52,086 bases of DNA from Clostridia bacterium (GCA_017467265.1 JAFTSO010000001.1:1-52086), one strand, 5' to 3'; positions 16,969-25,955 are shown, counted from the first letter of the stretch. Notes: generated by a model not told the origin, from the letters alone. Numbers and translations are program-made.

Positions 16969-17460
16969 ATGACGGCTTTGGAAAGGGATATTTTGAATAT
17001 TTTAATGGAGGACGCACGCGTGCCGCACAAAAAGATTGCGGCGATGCTGTCCGTGGACGAAACGACGGTGAAGAGCACCGTCGCGGAGATGGAAAAGAGC
17101 GGCTTGCTCGTCAAATACACGGCGATCGTGAACAGCGAAAAGGCAGAGGACGCCCTCGTTGAAGCGCTGATTGAGGTCAAGGTGACGCCTAAGAAAAAGG
17201 AAGGGTTTGACGGGATCGCAAAACAGATCGCGGCGTTCCCCGAAGTCAAGGCGGTGTATCTGATGAGCGGCGCGTACGACCTTGCGGTGTTTATCGAAGA
17301 CAAAACGCTGCAACAGGTATCCCGTTTCGTTTCCGAGCGTATTTCCACGTTCGACGGAGTGCTGTCCACGGCGACGCATTTCATTTTGAAAAAATACAAA
17401 ATCGAAGGGGTTTTGACGGAGAAGGAAGACGCGGATTACCGCTTGTCAATTCAGGCGTAA
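16969..17460 (+). CDS. Lrp/AsnC-family transcriptional regulator
   Basis: A 163-residue protein with an N-terminal winged helix-turn-helix (about 1-60, ALERDILNILMEDARVPHKKIAAMLSVDETTVKSTV) and a C-terminal RAM effector domain (about 65-145). The RAM glycine region is VYLMSGAYDLAVFIE. Such regulators bind amino acids and control amino-acid genes. GAAGGAG precedes the ATG. The class I aminotransferase that follows, after a 110-bp hairpin-rich gap, is the expected kind of target or partner. Ligand unknown. Confidence 0.9.
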   Translation: MTALERDILNILMEDARVPHKKIAAMLSVDETTVKSTVAEMEKSGLLVKYTAIVNSEKAEDALVEALIEVKVTPKKKEGFDGIAKQIAAFPEVKAVYLMSGAYDLAVFIEDKTLQQVSRFVSERISTFDGVLSTATHFILKKYKIEGVLTEKEDADYRLSIQA

Positions 17461-17571
17461 GGCGATGAATAGCCTCCTTGGTGCGTGAAGTGCAAAGCAT
17501 AGCTTTGCGTTTTGGAAAGATATGCCAGCTAGCGCACCGCAATCACGAAAGGCAACGCCTTTCAATCATTT
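17461..17571 (+). repeat. Hairpin-rich intergenic segment
   Basis: It contains two 7-bp hairpins with three-base loops: GCAAAGC-ATA-GCTTTGC at 17492-17508 and GAAAGGC-AAC-GCCTTTC at 17547-17563. AATCAC precedes the second. An outer GGTGCG/CGCACC pair could enclose the first. It has the same style as the array at 49377-49504, and both lie before an aminotransferase gene. Confidence 0.75.
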
Positions 17572-18750
17572 TTGAAAAGTATGAGAGAATTTATCAATAA
17601 AAAAGCAAAACTCATCCAGCCGAGCGGTATTCGAAAATTCTTCGATATCGTTCGGGAAACGGAAGGCGCGATTTCACTTGGCGTGGGCGAGCCTGATTTC
17701 GTCACGCCTTGGAAAGTGCGTTCGGCGGCGATCACTTCGTTGCAAAGGGGATACACGCAGTACACGGGAAACCGCGGTCTGCCCCAGCTGCGCGAGCTGA
17801 TTGCGCGGTATTTAGACGAACGCTTTGCGTTGCAATACGATCCCGACCATATTCTCGTGACGGTGGGTGGGAGCGAGGCGATCGACCTTGCCCTGCGCGC
17901 TTGCATTGAAACGGGGGACGAAGTGTTGATTCCCGACCCTGCATACGTGTCCTATTCGCCGCTCGTGGCGATGTCGGACGGCACACCCGTGCACGTGGCG
18001 TGTCACGAAGAAGACAATTTTGTTTCGACGGCAGAAAATCTGGAAAAGGCGATCACGCCCCATACCAAAGCGATCATTTTGACGTACCCCAACAACCCGA
18101 CGGGTGCGATTATGACCAAGGCACAGCTGGAAGAAATTGCAAAGATTTTTATCAAATACGATCTGCTGGTGATCACGGACGAGATCTATGCGGAGCTGAC
18201 GTACGGCGGCAAACACGCGTCCATTGTCAACCTGCCCGGTATGAAAGAACGCACGGTGTATATCGGCGGTTTTTCCAAGGCGTTCGCGATGACGGGGTGG
18301 CGTATGGGGTTTGTCTGCGCGCCGCCGCAGATCGACGACGCGATGTTCAAAATTCACCAGTACGCGATTATGTGCGCGCCGACAATGTCGCAATACGCGG
18401 CGATCGAGGCACTCAAAGACGGGTTCTCGGACAACTTTGCGATGGTGGAAGAAATGCGCGATTCGTACGACAAGCGCCGCAAATTCGTGCTGTATTCCCT
18501 GCAAGAAATAGGGCTGCAATGCTTTGAACCGCGCGGCGCGTTCTATGCGTTCCCGTCCGTCAAGGGCACGGGTATGAACAGCGAAACGTTCGCAAACGAA
18601 CTGCTGGCGCAGAAAAAGGTGGCGATCGTGCCGGGGGGCGCGTTCGGGAAATTCGGCGATCACAACGCCCGTATTTCGTACGCGACGAGTATGAACGCGC
18701 TCTCCGAGGCGTTCGATCGTATGGCGGAATTTGTCAATTCGATAAAATAA
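17572..18750 (+). CDS. Class I/II PLP-dependent aminotransferase (PatA/AspB-like)
   Basis: A protein of about 390 residues with the fold-type I aminotransferase pattern. LGVGEPDFVTP lies near the N-terminus, YTQYTGNRGLPQLRE follows at about 61, YPNNPTG at about 172 and ITDEIYAEL at about 201. The PLP lysine is in GGFSKAFAMTGWRMG (about 236), and the terminal Arg is in ARISYATS. It moves amino groups between an amino acid and a 2-oxo acid; the substrate cannot be fixed. The start is uncertain: TTG at 17572 or ATG at 17581. Neither has a normal ribosome site, because the preceding 30 bp is a hairpin, unusual for this window. It follows the Lrp gene. Confidence 0.9.
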   Translation: MKSMREFINKKAKLIQPSGIRKFFDIVRETEGAISLGVGEPDFVTPWKVRSAAITSLQRGYTQYTGNRGLPQLRELIARYLDERFALQYDPDHILVTVGGSEAIDLALRACIETGDEVLIPDPAYVSYSPLVAMSDGTPVHVACHEEDNFVSTAENLEKAITPHTKAIILTYPNNPTGAIMTKAQLEEIAKIFIKYDLLVITDEIYAELTYGGKHASIVNLPGMKERTVYIGGFSKAFAMTGWRMGFVCAPPQIDDAMFKIHQYAIMCAPTMSQYAAIEALKDGFSDNFAMVEEMRDSYDKRRKFVLYSLQEIGLQCFEPRGAFYAFPSVKGTGMNSETFANELLAQKKVAIVPGGAFGKFGDHNARISYATSMNALSEAFDRMAEFVNSIK

Positions 18751-18825
18751 GCGAAAAAATTGCCTGAAAAAAGGGTGAAAAGCGCCGCAAAGGGTTGAAA
18801 TTCTTTGAAAAACAGGCAAAAATCA

Positions 18826-18854
18826 TTGACAAAGCGAATAAAATAAGATATAAT
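18826..18854 (+). promoter_or_regulatory. Sigma-A promoter of greA-lysS
   Basis: Perfect TTGACA and perfect TATAAT are separated by 17 bp. The leader to greA is about 185 nt and begins with a 9-bp hairpin (GGCTTTTTG / CAAAAAGTC) near 18884-18906. Confidence 0.88.
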
Positions 18855-19045
18855 GTGAAACAGAAAAGGATAAACGCCGTGGCTTTTTGGTGGACAAAAA
18901 GTCGCGGTTGTATTTTTAGCGTTCTGCAAGAGGACGGTTTTTTTCGTGTCTTTTCGTGGTTTGCGTAGGGTTCTACGGCGCAAAAAACGGCAAAAAGCAG
19001 GGAAAAATTCGACCTAAAATCAACGAGCGGAACGAGGAGGAGTTA

Positions 19046-19516
19046 ATGGCTGAACAGCAATTTATTATGACGCAAAAGGGTTATGACGAAGCGAAAAAGC
19101 ATTTGCAGTATTTGCAGACGACGAAACGTCAAGAAATCGTAGACCGCATCTCGGAAGCGAGAAGCCACGGCGATTTGTCGGAAAATGCAGAATACGACGC
19201 GGCGCGTAATGAGCAGACGTTGAACGAAGTGGAAATCAACGAGTTGGATTACAAAATCAAAAATGCTGTAATCATCGAAGAAAACACCGACACGTCCTAC
19301 GTGCATATCGGCTCGAAAGTGCGCGTGTATGACGAAGAAATGGACGAAGAAGAGGTGTACGAGATTACGGGCTCTACCGAATCCAACGCAATGCAAAACA
19401 AAATTTCCAACGATTCGCCCGTAGGTAAGGCTTTGCTTAAACACAAAGTCGGCGAAACGGTGAAGGTGGCTGCGCCCGACGGCGAATACAAACTTTTGAT
19501 CAAAGAAATTTTCTAA
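19046..19516 (+). CDS. greA: Transcription elongation factor GreA
   Basis: A 156-residue factor that enters the RNA polymerase secondary channel and stimulates cleavage of backtracked RNA. The N-terminal coiled coil has the acidic tip loop in ISEARSHGDLSENAEYDAAR (about 36-55). The C-terminal FKBP-like domain ends in SPVGKALLKHKVGETVKVAAPDGEYKLLI. The ATG is set by GAGGAGG 6 bp upstream; the frame is open further up but without a site. lysS follows after 16 bp, an order frequent in Bacillota. Confidence 0.97.
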   Translation: MAEQQFIMTQKGYDEAKKHLQYLQTTKRQEIVDRISEARSHGDLSENAEYDAARNEQTLNEVEINELDYKIKNAVIIEENTDTSYVHIGSKVRVYDEEMDEEEVYEITGSTESNAMQNKISNDSPVGKALLKHKVGETVKVAAPDGEYKLLIKEIF

Positions 19517-19532
19517 ATTTGAGGTTGTACAA

Positions 19533-21044
19533 ATGCAAGAAAACAAGAACGTAAACGCGCCCGTGGCGGCGTCGGAAGAAGAACAGCTCATCGAGCAGGC
19601 GAGAATTCGCCGTGAAAAGCTCGCAAAGCTCGTTTCCGAAGGGAAGAACCCCTACGAACAGGTGAAATATCCCGTCGATGCGGACTCCGCAACGATCAAA
19701 GAAAACTTCGAGGCGTACGAAGGCAAGACGGTGGTGATGGCAGGGCGTATGATGTCCCGTCGTATTATGGGCAAGGCGTCTTTCTCGCACATCGCGGACA
19801 GAAGCGGCAGCATCCAGATCTACGTCACCCGTCAGGACATCGGCGAAGAGAATTATATGTCGTACAAAAAAGATTACGACATCGGCGACATTTTCGGCTT
19901 TAAGGGTTTTGTGTTCAAAACGCAGACGGGCGAAGTGTCCGTGCACGTTAGCGAAATCACGTTGCTGACCAAATCTTTGTTGCCGCTGCCCGAAAAATAC
20001 AACGGCTTGCAGGACAAGGATATGAAATACCGTCTGCGCCACCTCGATCTGATTATGAACAAAGACGTGCGCGACACGTTCCGCGTTCGTTCGCAGATTT
20101 TGAAGGAAATCCGTGCGTTCTTGGACGCGCGCGGTTATTTGGAAGTGGACACGCCCACGCTGTTGCCTTTGGAAATCGGCGCGGATGCAAGACCTTTCAA
20201 AACGCACCACAACGCCCTTGATCTCGATATGTATATGCGTATCGAAACGGAGCTTTTCTTAAAACGTCTGATCGTTGGCGGTATGGACAAGGTATATGAA
20301 GTTGGCCGTATCTTCCGCAACGAAGGTATGGACGCTTATCACAATCCCGAGTTTACCTCCATCGAAATGTACGAAGCGTACAGCGACTATTTCGATATGA
20401 TGGATTTGATCGAAGAGATGTACAAGACGGTCACGCTCAAAGTGTGCGGCACGCTGGACATCACCTATCAGGGCACGGAAATCCATATGGGCGACTGGAC
20501 GAGATTAACGATGGCGGAAGCGGTGAAAAAATACGCAGGCGTCGATTATAATGACTGGGCAACGGACGAAGACGCGCGCGCGGCGGCACAAGCGCTGGGC
20601 GTGGAGCTGGAACACGAAAACGCAACCAAGGGTTGGGTTTTGATCGAGTTGTTCGACGCGTTCGTAGAAGACAAGCTGATTCAGCCCACCGTTATCTACG
20701 ATTATCCCGTAGAAAACTCTCCCTTGGCAAAACGCAAACCCTCCAACCCTGCGTTTACCGAACGTTTTGAATATTTCATTTGCGGTCATGAATACGGCAA
20801 CGCGTTCTCGGAATTGAACGATCCGATCGACCAAAAACAACGTATGGTAAAGCAGGTAGAGGCAAAACGCGCAAAGGGCAACAACGACGCGCAGGTGGAC
20901 GAAGATTTCATTAACGCGCTCGAATACGGTTTGCCGCCTACAGGCGGTTTGGGTATGGGGTTGGATCGTTTCGTGATGCTGCTCACCGACAGCTCCACGA
21001 TCCGCGACGTAATTCTCTTCCCGACGATGAAACCGAAAAAATAA
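19533..21044 (+). CDS. lysS: Lysyl-tRNA synthetase, class II
   Basis: A 503-residue synthetase that charges tRNA-Lys in the cytoplasm. After a short N-terminal helix comes an OB-fold anticodon-binding domain (about 65-165, TVVMAGRMMSRRIMGKASF). The class II core has motif 1 (ILKEIRAFLDARGYLEVDTPTL), motif 2 (YEVGRIFRNEGMDAYHNPEFT) and motif 3 (GLGMGLDRFVMLL). Length is standard. It shares the greA promoter. No T-box leader is present. Confidence 0.97.
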   Translation: MQENKNVNAPVAASEEEQLIEQARIRREKLAKLVSEGKNPYEQVKYPVDADSATIKENFEAYEGKTVVMAGRMMSRRIMGKASFSHIADRSGSIQIYVTRQDIGEENYMSYKKDYDIGDIFGFKGFVFKTQTGEVSVHVSEITLLTKSLLPLPEKYNGLQDKDMKYRLRHLDLIMNKDVRDTFRVRSQILKEIRAFLDARGYLEVDTPTLLPLEIGADARPFKTHHNALDLDMYMRIETELFLKRLIVGGMDKVYEVGRIFRNEGMDAYHNPEFTSIEMYEAYSDYFDMMDLIEEMYKTVTLKVCGTLDITYQGTEIHMGDWTRLTMAEAVKKYAGVDYNDWATDEDARAAAQALGVELEHENATKGWVLIELFDAFVEDKLIQPTVIYDYPVENSPLAKRKPSNPAFTERFEYFICGHEYGNAFSELNDPIDQKQRMVKQVEAKRAKGNNDAQVDEDFINALEYGLPPTGGLGMGLDRFVMLLTDSSTIRDVILFPTMKPKK

Positions 21045-21190
21045 GGTAAAAACGCCGATTTGCCCTTGCGGCGAGTCGGCGTAATTTATACGATTATGCG
21101 GAAAATATAGACGTGATAACAGACGCGTCACCGCAATAAACAACAAAAGTATTCGTTTATGCGAAAAGCGGCGAATAGATAGGAGCGAAA

Positions 21191-22246
21191 ATGGATGCAA
21201 AAATCACCAAATTACGTTTGAGCAGAATGCTCTCGTACGACTGGTTGAAAATAGTACTGTCGGCAGCGGCGATGATTGTGGTATGGTTGCTCGTGTTCAC
21301 GATTACGGGCACGGGAGTTATGCCGTCGCAACAGTTTACCGTAATGAATTTCGTGGGCAACACCACCCTTTCTAGCGGCGAATTTTACGATCTGCAAGGG
21401 AACGTTTTTAAGGACAATATTTTTTCCTATGAAGTGATTGAGGGCACGACGGTGGATTTGGCACAGGATGCAAACTCTGCGGGTACGCTGTTGCAGGCGC
21501 GCGCGGCGGTTGAAGAAGGGGACGTGATCTTCGTGGCGAATGATTACGATTACCGTTCAGTTGTGACAAACAAGATTGTGGACGAGGGTACGGGCGAAAC
21601 GACGTATTCGTACGAGTTCGGCAATACCTATCTGCGAAATTTTTTGAACGGCTATTTCCATTACGTATTCGACGTGAAGGAATACTTGGCGGATATGCGC
21701 GCATTTGTGGGACAGTATTACGAAGATTACCAGACGGGTACGGGCTTGAACGAGCAGAAGATCAAGGACGATTTTAACGCGCGCACGAAAAAGGACAAGC
21801 GCTTTAAGAAATCGGCGGCGCGCGCGCAAGGTCAAAAGGACGAAGTGGTTCGTATTCAAAAATACCGCGACGCGCTGGTGAAATTCGAGTGGTATCTCGA
21901 TCAGGGCGTTGTTGCTCTGACGGAAACGACGCTCGTTTTCGACGAAGATGTCGAATACACGCGTACGTTCAGTATCAATATGTGTCCTAGCGAAGACAAG
22001 GGGGGTATGACCGTGGATGGTAAGCCTGCAATGAGCAAGCTGTTGAACGCGATCTCGTACAAGCCCGTCTTTGTGAACGAAGAAAATGAGTTGGAATACG
22101 GTGAAGCAACGGCGGAAAATATGAACGTCTGCCTGTTTGATTTTGGCGGCGTAGCCGATACGTACGAATACGAGAGCCTGTTGTTTGTCGTGTACACGAT
22201 TGAACGCTATTCGGCAGAGCTCTGCCCCGAGTATATCTATGCGTAA
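21191..22246 (+). CDS. Unknown single-pass membrane protein
   Basis: A 351-residue protein with one clear N-terminal membrane helix (about 19-41, KIVLSAAAMIVVWLLVFTITG) and a large, mostly polar domain predicted to be outside. The domain alternates beta-like segments with a charged stretch (KKDKRFKKSAARAQGQKDE at about 200-218). No family is recognised and no catalytic motif stands out. AGGAGCG precedes the ATG. Its stop overlaps the start of the following decarboxylase by 8 bp, so the two are translationally linked. Confidence 0.8.
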   Translation: MDAKITKLRLSRMLSYDWLKIVLSAAAMIVVWLLVFTITGTGVMPSQQFTVMNFVGNTTLSSGEFYDLQGNVFKDNIFSYEVIEGTTVDLAQDANSAGTLLQARAAVEEGDVIFVANDYDYRSVVTNKIVDEGTGETTYSYEFGNTYLRNFLNGYFHYVFDVKEYLADMRAFVGQYYEDYQTGTGLNEQKIKDDFNARTKKDKRFKKSAARAQGQKDEVVRIQKYRDALVKFEWYLDQGVVALTETTLVFDEDVEYTRTFSINMCPSEDKGGMTVDGKPAMSKLLNAISYKPVFVNEENELEYGEATAENMNVCLFDFGGVADTYEYESLLFVVYTIERYSAELCPEYIYA

Positions 22247-23543
22247 GATATTGCAGGACGAAAACGTTCTGGAAAATTGTAAAATTTTTACGATGCTGGC
22301 GGAGCAAAATCCGTCGCATGTATCCTTTCACACGCCCGGGCATAAGGTCGGCGGCTGGGATATTACCGAGCTGGCGTATTCGGACAATCTGTCTTGTCCG
22401 ACGGGGTGTATCGCGGCGGCGGAGCGCGATATTGCGAAAATTTTGGGTGCGGCGAAGAGCTTTATTTTGACGGACGGGAGCACCTGCGGCGTGTTGAGTA
22501 TGTTGTACGCGGCGCGTGCGCTCGGCGTGAAAAAAATCGCCGTATGTGAAGGCTCGCACAAGAGCGTGTTTAACGGCTGTGCGTTGCTGGGGATAACCCC
22601 TTTGGTATATCCGCAAAAAAAGGTGGCAAAAATCCCGAAAGGGGATACCCTGTCCGCGTTGAAAGCGGATTTTGTCGATATTTTATCGGAGGCGGACGCG
22701 CTGTTTTTTACTTCGCCCGATTATTACGGGAACGTTGCGGATTTGGCTGCGGCGCGCGCGTATTGCGACGAAACGGGAAAGCTGCTGCTTGTGGATGGCG
22801 CACACGGCGGACATCTGCATTTTGATAGGAATTTATATGCGGGAGCGTATGCCGATCTGTGGGTGGACGGCGTACATAAGAGCTTGCCTGCGCTCACCCA
22901 AGGCGCGGTCGTGTCCGCGCGGACGGACGAGCTGGGGGAAAAGTTGCGTTTGGCGCTTGATATTTTCCGTACCACCAGCCCGTCGTACCCGATTATGGCG
23001 AGCGTGGAATATGCTGTAAAATATCCGCGGAATACCGCGCTGGAAGAACGCGTAGCGGCGTTCAAGGCGGCGTGTCCGCGCGTGTATCAAAATGAGGACT
23101 GGACAAAACTTTGCGTCGTGTTTGGCGATAACGCCTTTGCGGCGGCAAAGGATGCGGAATCGTTGGGGCTGTACAGCGAATTTTGCGACGGCAACGTCGT
23201 CACGTTCTATCTATCGCCTGCGACAAGGAACGAAGATTTGGACGTGCTGTTTGCGACGTTAGACGAGTTACTGAAAAAATATCCGCTGGACAAAAATGTA
23301 AAAAATGACGTTGAACGCGATACGTCCCCCTGCGTTTTGCCCAAGGATAGGACAACGGAGTGGGTGGAGCTCACGGCGGCGGCAGGTAAAATCTGCGCGC
23401 GCACGTGCGGATTATTTCCCCCGTGTACGCCGCTGATCAAAATGGGAGAAAGGATCACGGCGGAAAAGATAGAGTTGCTTTGCAAAGCGGACAACGTGTT
23501 TGGGCTTTGTGGGAACAAAATGGAAGTGTTTGCGAAAGAATAA
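22239..23543 (+). CDS. YaaO-like Orn/Lys/Arg decarboxylase-family PLP enzyme
   Basis: A 434-residue fold-type I PLP enzyme. HTPGHK lies at about 31-36, the cofactor contacts in SPDYYG and VDGAHGGH, and the Schiff-base lysine at about 214 in DGVHKSLPALTQGA. The small C-terminal domain is present (CARTCGLFPPCTPLIKMGE). Like B. subtilis YaaO it lacks the N-terminal wing domain of the large inducible decarboxylases and lies just before tmk. The start is the ATG within the previous stop region. A stretch near residues 357-370 (VERDTSP) matches a short repeat seen elsewhere in the window. The true substrate is not known even for YaaO. Confidence 0.87.
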   Translation: MRKILQDENVLENCKIFTMLAEQNPSHVSFHTPGHKVGGWDITELAYSDNLSCPTGCIAAAERDIAKILGAAKSFILTDGSTCGVLSMLYAARALGVKKIAVCEGSHKSVFNGCALLGITPLVYPQKKVAKIPKGDTLSALKADFVDILSEADALFFTSPDYYGNVADLAAARAYCDETGKLLLVDGAHGGHLHFDRNLYAGAYADLWVDGVHKSLPALTQGAVVSARTDELGEKLRLALDIFRTTSPSYPIMASVEYAVKYPRNTALEERVAAFKAACPRVYQNEDWTKLCVVFGDNAFAAAKDAESLGLYSEFCDGNVVTFYLSPATRNEDLDVLFATLDELLKKYPLDKNVKNDVERDTSPCVLPKDRTTEWVELTAAAGKICARTCGLFPPCTPLIKMGERITAEKIELLCKADNVFGLCGNKMEVFAKE

Positions 23544-23558
23544 CAAGGGAGAACGACG

Positions 23559-24185
23559 ATGGCAAAAGGGAAGTTTATCACTTTTGAAGGTTGCGACGGG
23601 TGCGGAAAGAGTACGCAGCTCAAACTGTTGAGCGCATATTTAGAACAGGAAAACGTGCCGCATATTTTCACGCGCGAGCCTGGTGGCGGCAAGATTTCGG
23701 AATCGATCCGTGAAATTTTGCTCAACGGCAAGAACGCGGAGATGACGGACGATTGCGAAGCGCTGTTGTATGCGGCGGCGCGTATGCAGCACCTTGCCGA
23801 TCGCGTAGCCCCTGCCCTTGCCGAAGGTAAGCTGGTCGTGTGCGACCGTTACGTGGATTCGTCGCTTGCTTATCAGGCATACGCACGCGGGCTGGGCGTG
23901 GAATTTATTTCGCAGATTAACGCGCAGGCGCTTAAAAAGTATCGTCCCGACGTGACGATTTTTATCGATCTTACCCCCGAAGCCGCGTTCAAGCGCAAAC
24001 ACGGGGCGGATGAAAACGATCGTTTGGAGCAGGCAGGTATGGCGTTTCACGAACGGGTGTACGCAGGATATAAGGCGCTCGCCGCGCAAGAGCCCGACCG
24101 TATCGTATGCGTGGACGGGAATAAAACGCCGCAGGAAATTTTTGCGGACGTGCTCACTATTTTGCGCGAGAAAAACTGTTTATAA
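23559..24185 (+). CDS. tmk: Thymidylate kinase
   Basis: A 208-residue kinase making dTDP from dTMP. The P-loop is GCDGCGKST (about 11-19). The DR(Y/H) motif is CDRYVDSSLAYQ (about 96), preceded by TREPGG (about 39), and the lid is around RKHGADENDRLEQ. AAGGGAG precedes the ATG, 15 bp after the decarboxylase stop. The pairing matches the yaaO-tmk order of B. subtilis. Confidence 0.97.
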   Translation: MAKGKFITFEGCDGCGKSTQLKLLSAYLEQENVPHIFTREPGGGKISESIREILLNGKNAEMTDDCEALLYAAARMQHLADRVAPALAEGKLVVCDRYVDSSLAYQAYARGLGVEFISQINAQALKKYRPDVTIFIDLTPEAAFKRKHGADENDRLEQAGMAFHERVYAGYKALAAQEPDRIVCVDGNKTPQEIFADVLTILREKNCL

Positions 24186-24194
24186 ATAGGGTGA

Positions 24195-24218
24195 ATATGG
24201 CTTGGTGACGAGCCATAT
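24195..24218 (+). repeat. 8-bp hairpin between tmk and mntP
   Basis: ATATGGCT pairs with AGCCATAT around an eight-base loop. No T-run follows, so it is not a standard terminator. It is too small for a manganese (yybP-ykoY) riboswitch. Confidence 0.6.
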
Positions 24219-24242
24219 AATTCTATATAAGGAAAAGCAAGA

Positions 24243-24902
24243 ATGGAAGTGTGGGAAATTACGCTGTTGGGCGTGGCGTTGGCAATGGACGCGTGTGCCG
24301 TGGCGATGACGGACGGTATGACGAACCCGAAAATGCCCTTTTGGCGCGCGCTACTCATCGGCGGCGCGTTCGGTTTGTTTCAATGTCTGATGCCCCTGAT
24401 CGGGTATTACGTGACGGGTGTGATCGCAGACGCGTTCGTGGCGACGTTTGAAAAAATCTCCGCGTGGGTGTCCTTTGTTTTACTCGCTTTTTTGGGCGGC
24501 AAAATGCTGTTTGAGAGTATCCGCGAGTTGCTCACGGCAAAGCAAGAAAGGGACGAAAAAGACCGCGAAACGCAGGGGGCGTGTCCGTGTTCAAGAGAAA
24601 ATGCGCTAAAAAAAGAGTGCGTGGGCTTGTCCTTTGGCGGACTGATCGTGCAGGCGGTTGCCACGTCGATTGACGCGCTTGCCGTAGGCGTGACTTTGCA
24701 AATGGCAAAGATGCACGGCGGACTGGCGCTCGGCGCGTGGGGCGCATCTGGATTGATCGGCGTGATCACGCTGGGTATGGCGCTGACGGCGGTGTATATA
24801 GGAAAAATCCTTGGCAACAAACTTGCAGACAAAGCTGGCTTTTTTGGCGGATTGGTATTGCTTGCAATCGGGGTTAAAATTTTAATAGAAGGGCTGGTAT
24901 AA
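24243..24902 (+). CDS. mntP: Manganese efflux pump MntP
   Basis: A 219-residue membrane protein with six hydrophobic segments that exports Mn(II). The paired family motifs are both present: VALAMDACAVAMTDGM near the N-terminus and ATSIDALAVGVTLQMA in the second half, with the conserved aspartates. A cytoplasmic loop at about 97-125 is charged and Cys-containing (CPCSRENALKKEC). AAGGAAAAG precedes the ATG. It lies in the tmk operon, 5 bp before the next gene. Confidence 0.93.
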   Translation: MEVWEITLLGVALAMDACAVAMTDGMTNPKMPFWRALLIGGAFGLFQCLMPLIGYYVTGVIADAFVATFEKISAWVSFVLLAFLGGKMLFESIRELLTAKQERDEKDRETQGACPCSRENALKKECVGLSFGGLIVQAVATSIDALAVGVTLQMAKMHGGLALGAWGASGLIGVITLGMALTAVYIGKILGNKLADKAGFFGGLVLLAIGVKILIEGLV

Positions 24903-24906
24903 TGGG

Positions 24907-25851
24907 ATGAAAAAAGGATTTATGAAAGGGATGCTGATTCATCTCGGTACGAATCTTTGGTTTGAAGTGGGAAACGATCGCGGCAACGATCCGGATGAAG
25001 AGGGGAAGGTGTGGAAGAGCGCCGCGTCCAAATCAATGCGGTTTGACCGTCGATTGTTCGACGAATTGATCGATTTTTTGCCCAGCTGCGGTATTAACAC
25101 GGTCGTGCTTGATTTGGCAGACGGTATTGTGTACGAATCGCACCCCGAGCTGGCGATCGACGGTTCGCTCACGCGCGAAGAGTTGTTGGGGTTGATCGGA
25201 AATTTGCGCGCGAAGGGGCTGAAAATTATCCCCAAGCTCAATTTCTCCACCTGCCACGACGAGTGGATGAAGGACTATTCCAAAATGGTATCGACGGAAA
25301 TCTATTACAAGGTGTGTCGAGATTTGATCGACGAAGTATGCGCGGTATTCCAGCCCGAGATTTTGCATTTGGGTATGGATGAAGAGGTGTACGAAAACCA
25401 AGCGCGTTACGATTACGTAGTGATCCGTCAAAACGAGCTTTGGTGGCACGATTTATATTATTTGATAGATTGCGTGGAGAAAAACGGTGTGCGTGCGTGC
25501 ATTTGGTCGGACTACGCGCGGCATAGACCGCAGGAATTTGTGGAAAAGTGCCCAAAATCGGTATTACAATGCCCGTGGTATTATTTTAACGAGTTCGAAG
25601 GGGAGCTGTCCGAGGCGAACAAAATCCGCGTCGAGCCGTTCAAGATTTTAGCGGCGGCAGGGTTTGATATTTTGTGCGGCGCAAGCAACGAATACACGCA
25701 GGAAAACGCATATCTTCTGCACGAATTTTCCAAAAAATATATTCCTGCAACACAATATTGCGGTATTATCCAGACGACGTGGGCGGAAACTACCGAGCGT
25801 TGGCGTAAAGAATTGTTTAACGGTGCGGAGCTGATGAAGGCGCTCGATTAA
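24907..25851 (+). CDS. GH20-like TIM-barrel protein
   Basis: A 314-residue protein without a signal peptide and with alternating beta/alpha pattern. GINTVVLDL, KGLKIIPKLNFS, ILHLGMDEEVY (about 155-165) and ACIWSDYARHRP resemble GH20 barrels, in which a D-E pair on strand 4 serves catalysis. Here DEE would match. No other part of a hexosaminidase is seen, and activity is not proven. The start may be the ATG at 24907 or the one at 24922, which has a better AAAGGA site. It follows mntP by 4 bp and ends at a shared terminator. Confidence 0.6.
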   Translation: MKKGFMKGMLIHLGTNLWFEVGNDRGNDPDEEGKVWKSAASKSMRFDRRLFDELIDFLPSCGINTVVLDLADGIVYESHPELAIDGSLTREELLGLIGNLRAKGLKIIPKLNFSTCHDEWMKDYSKMVSTEIYYKVCRDLIDEVCAVFQPEILHLGMDEEVYENQARYDYVVIRQNELWWHDLYYLIDCVEKNGVRACIWSDYARHRPQEFVEKCPKSVLQCPWYYFNEFEGELSEANKIRVEPFKILAAAGFDILCGASNEYTQENAYLLHEFSKKYIPATQYCGIIQTTWAETTERWRKELFNGAELMKALD

Positions 25852-25897
25852 AGAGTAGGATTCCCTGTCTTACAAGAACATAATGCAAAAAATAAAA

Positions 25898-25929
25898 CAA
25901 AAAACGGCTGTCAAAAAACAGCCGTTTTT
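25898..25929. terminator. Bidirectional terminator
   Basis: An 11-bp stem (AAAACGGCTGT / ACAGCCGTTTT) with T-runs on both strands lies between convergent genes. Confidence 0.88.
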
Positions 25930-25955
25930 CTCTGCCCAAAATCGGGGATAAATCG

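Noticed and set aside
24186-24242. Manganese (yybP-ykoY) riboswitch before mntP
   Set aside because: Only 57 nt are available and the paired core sequences are missing.
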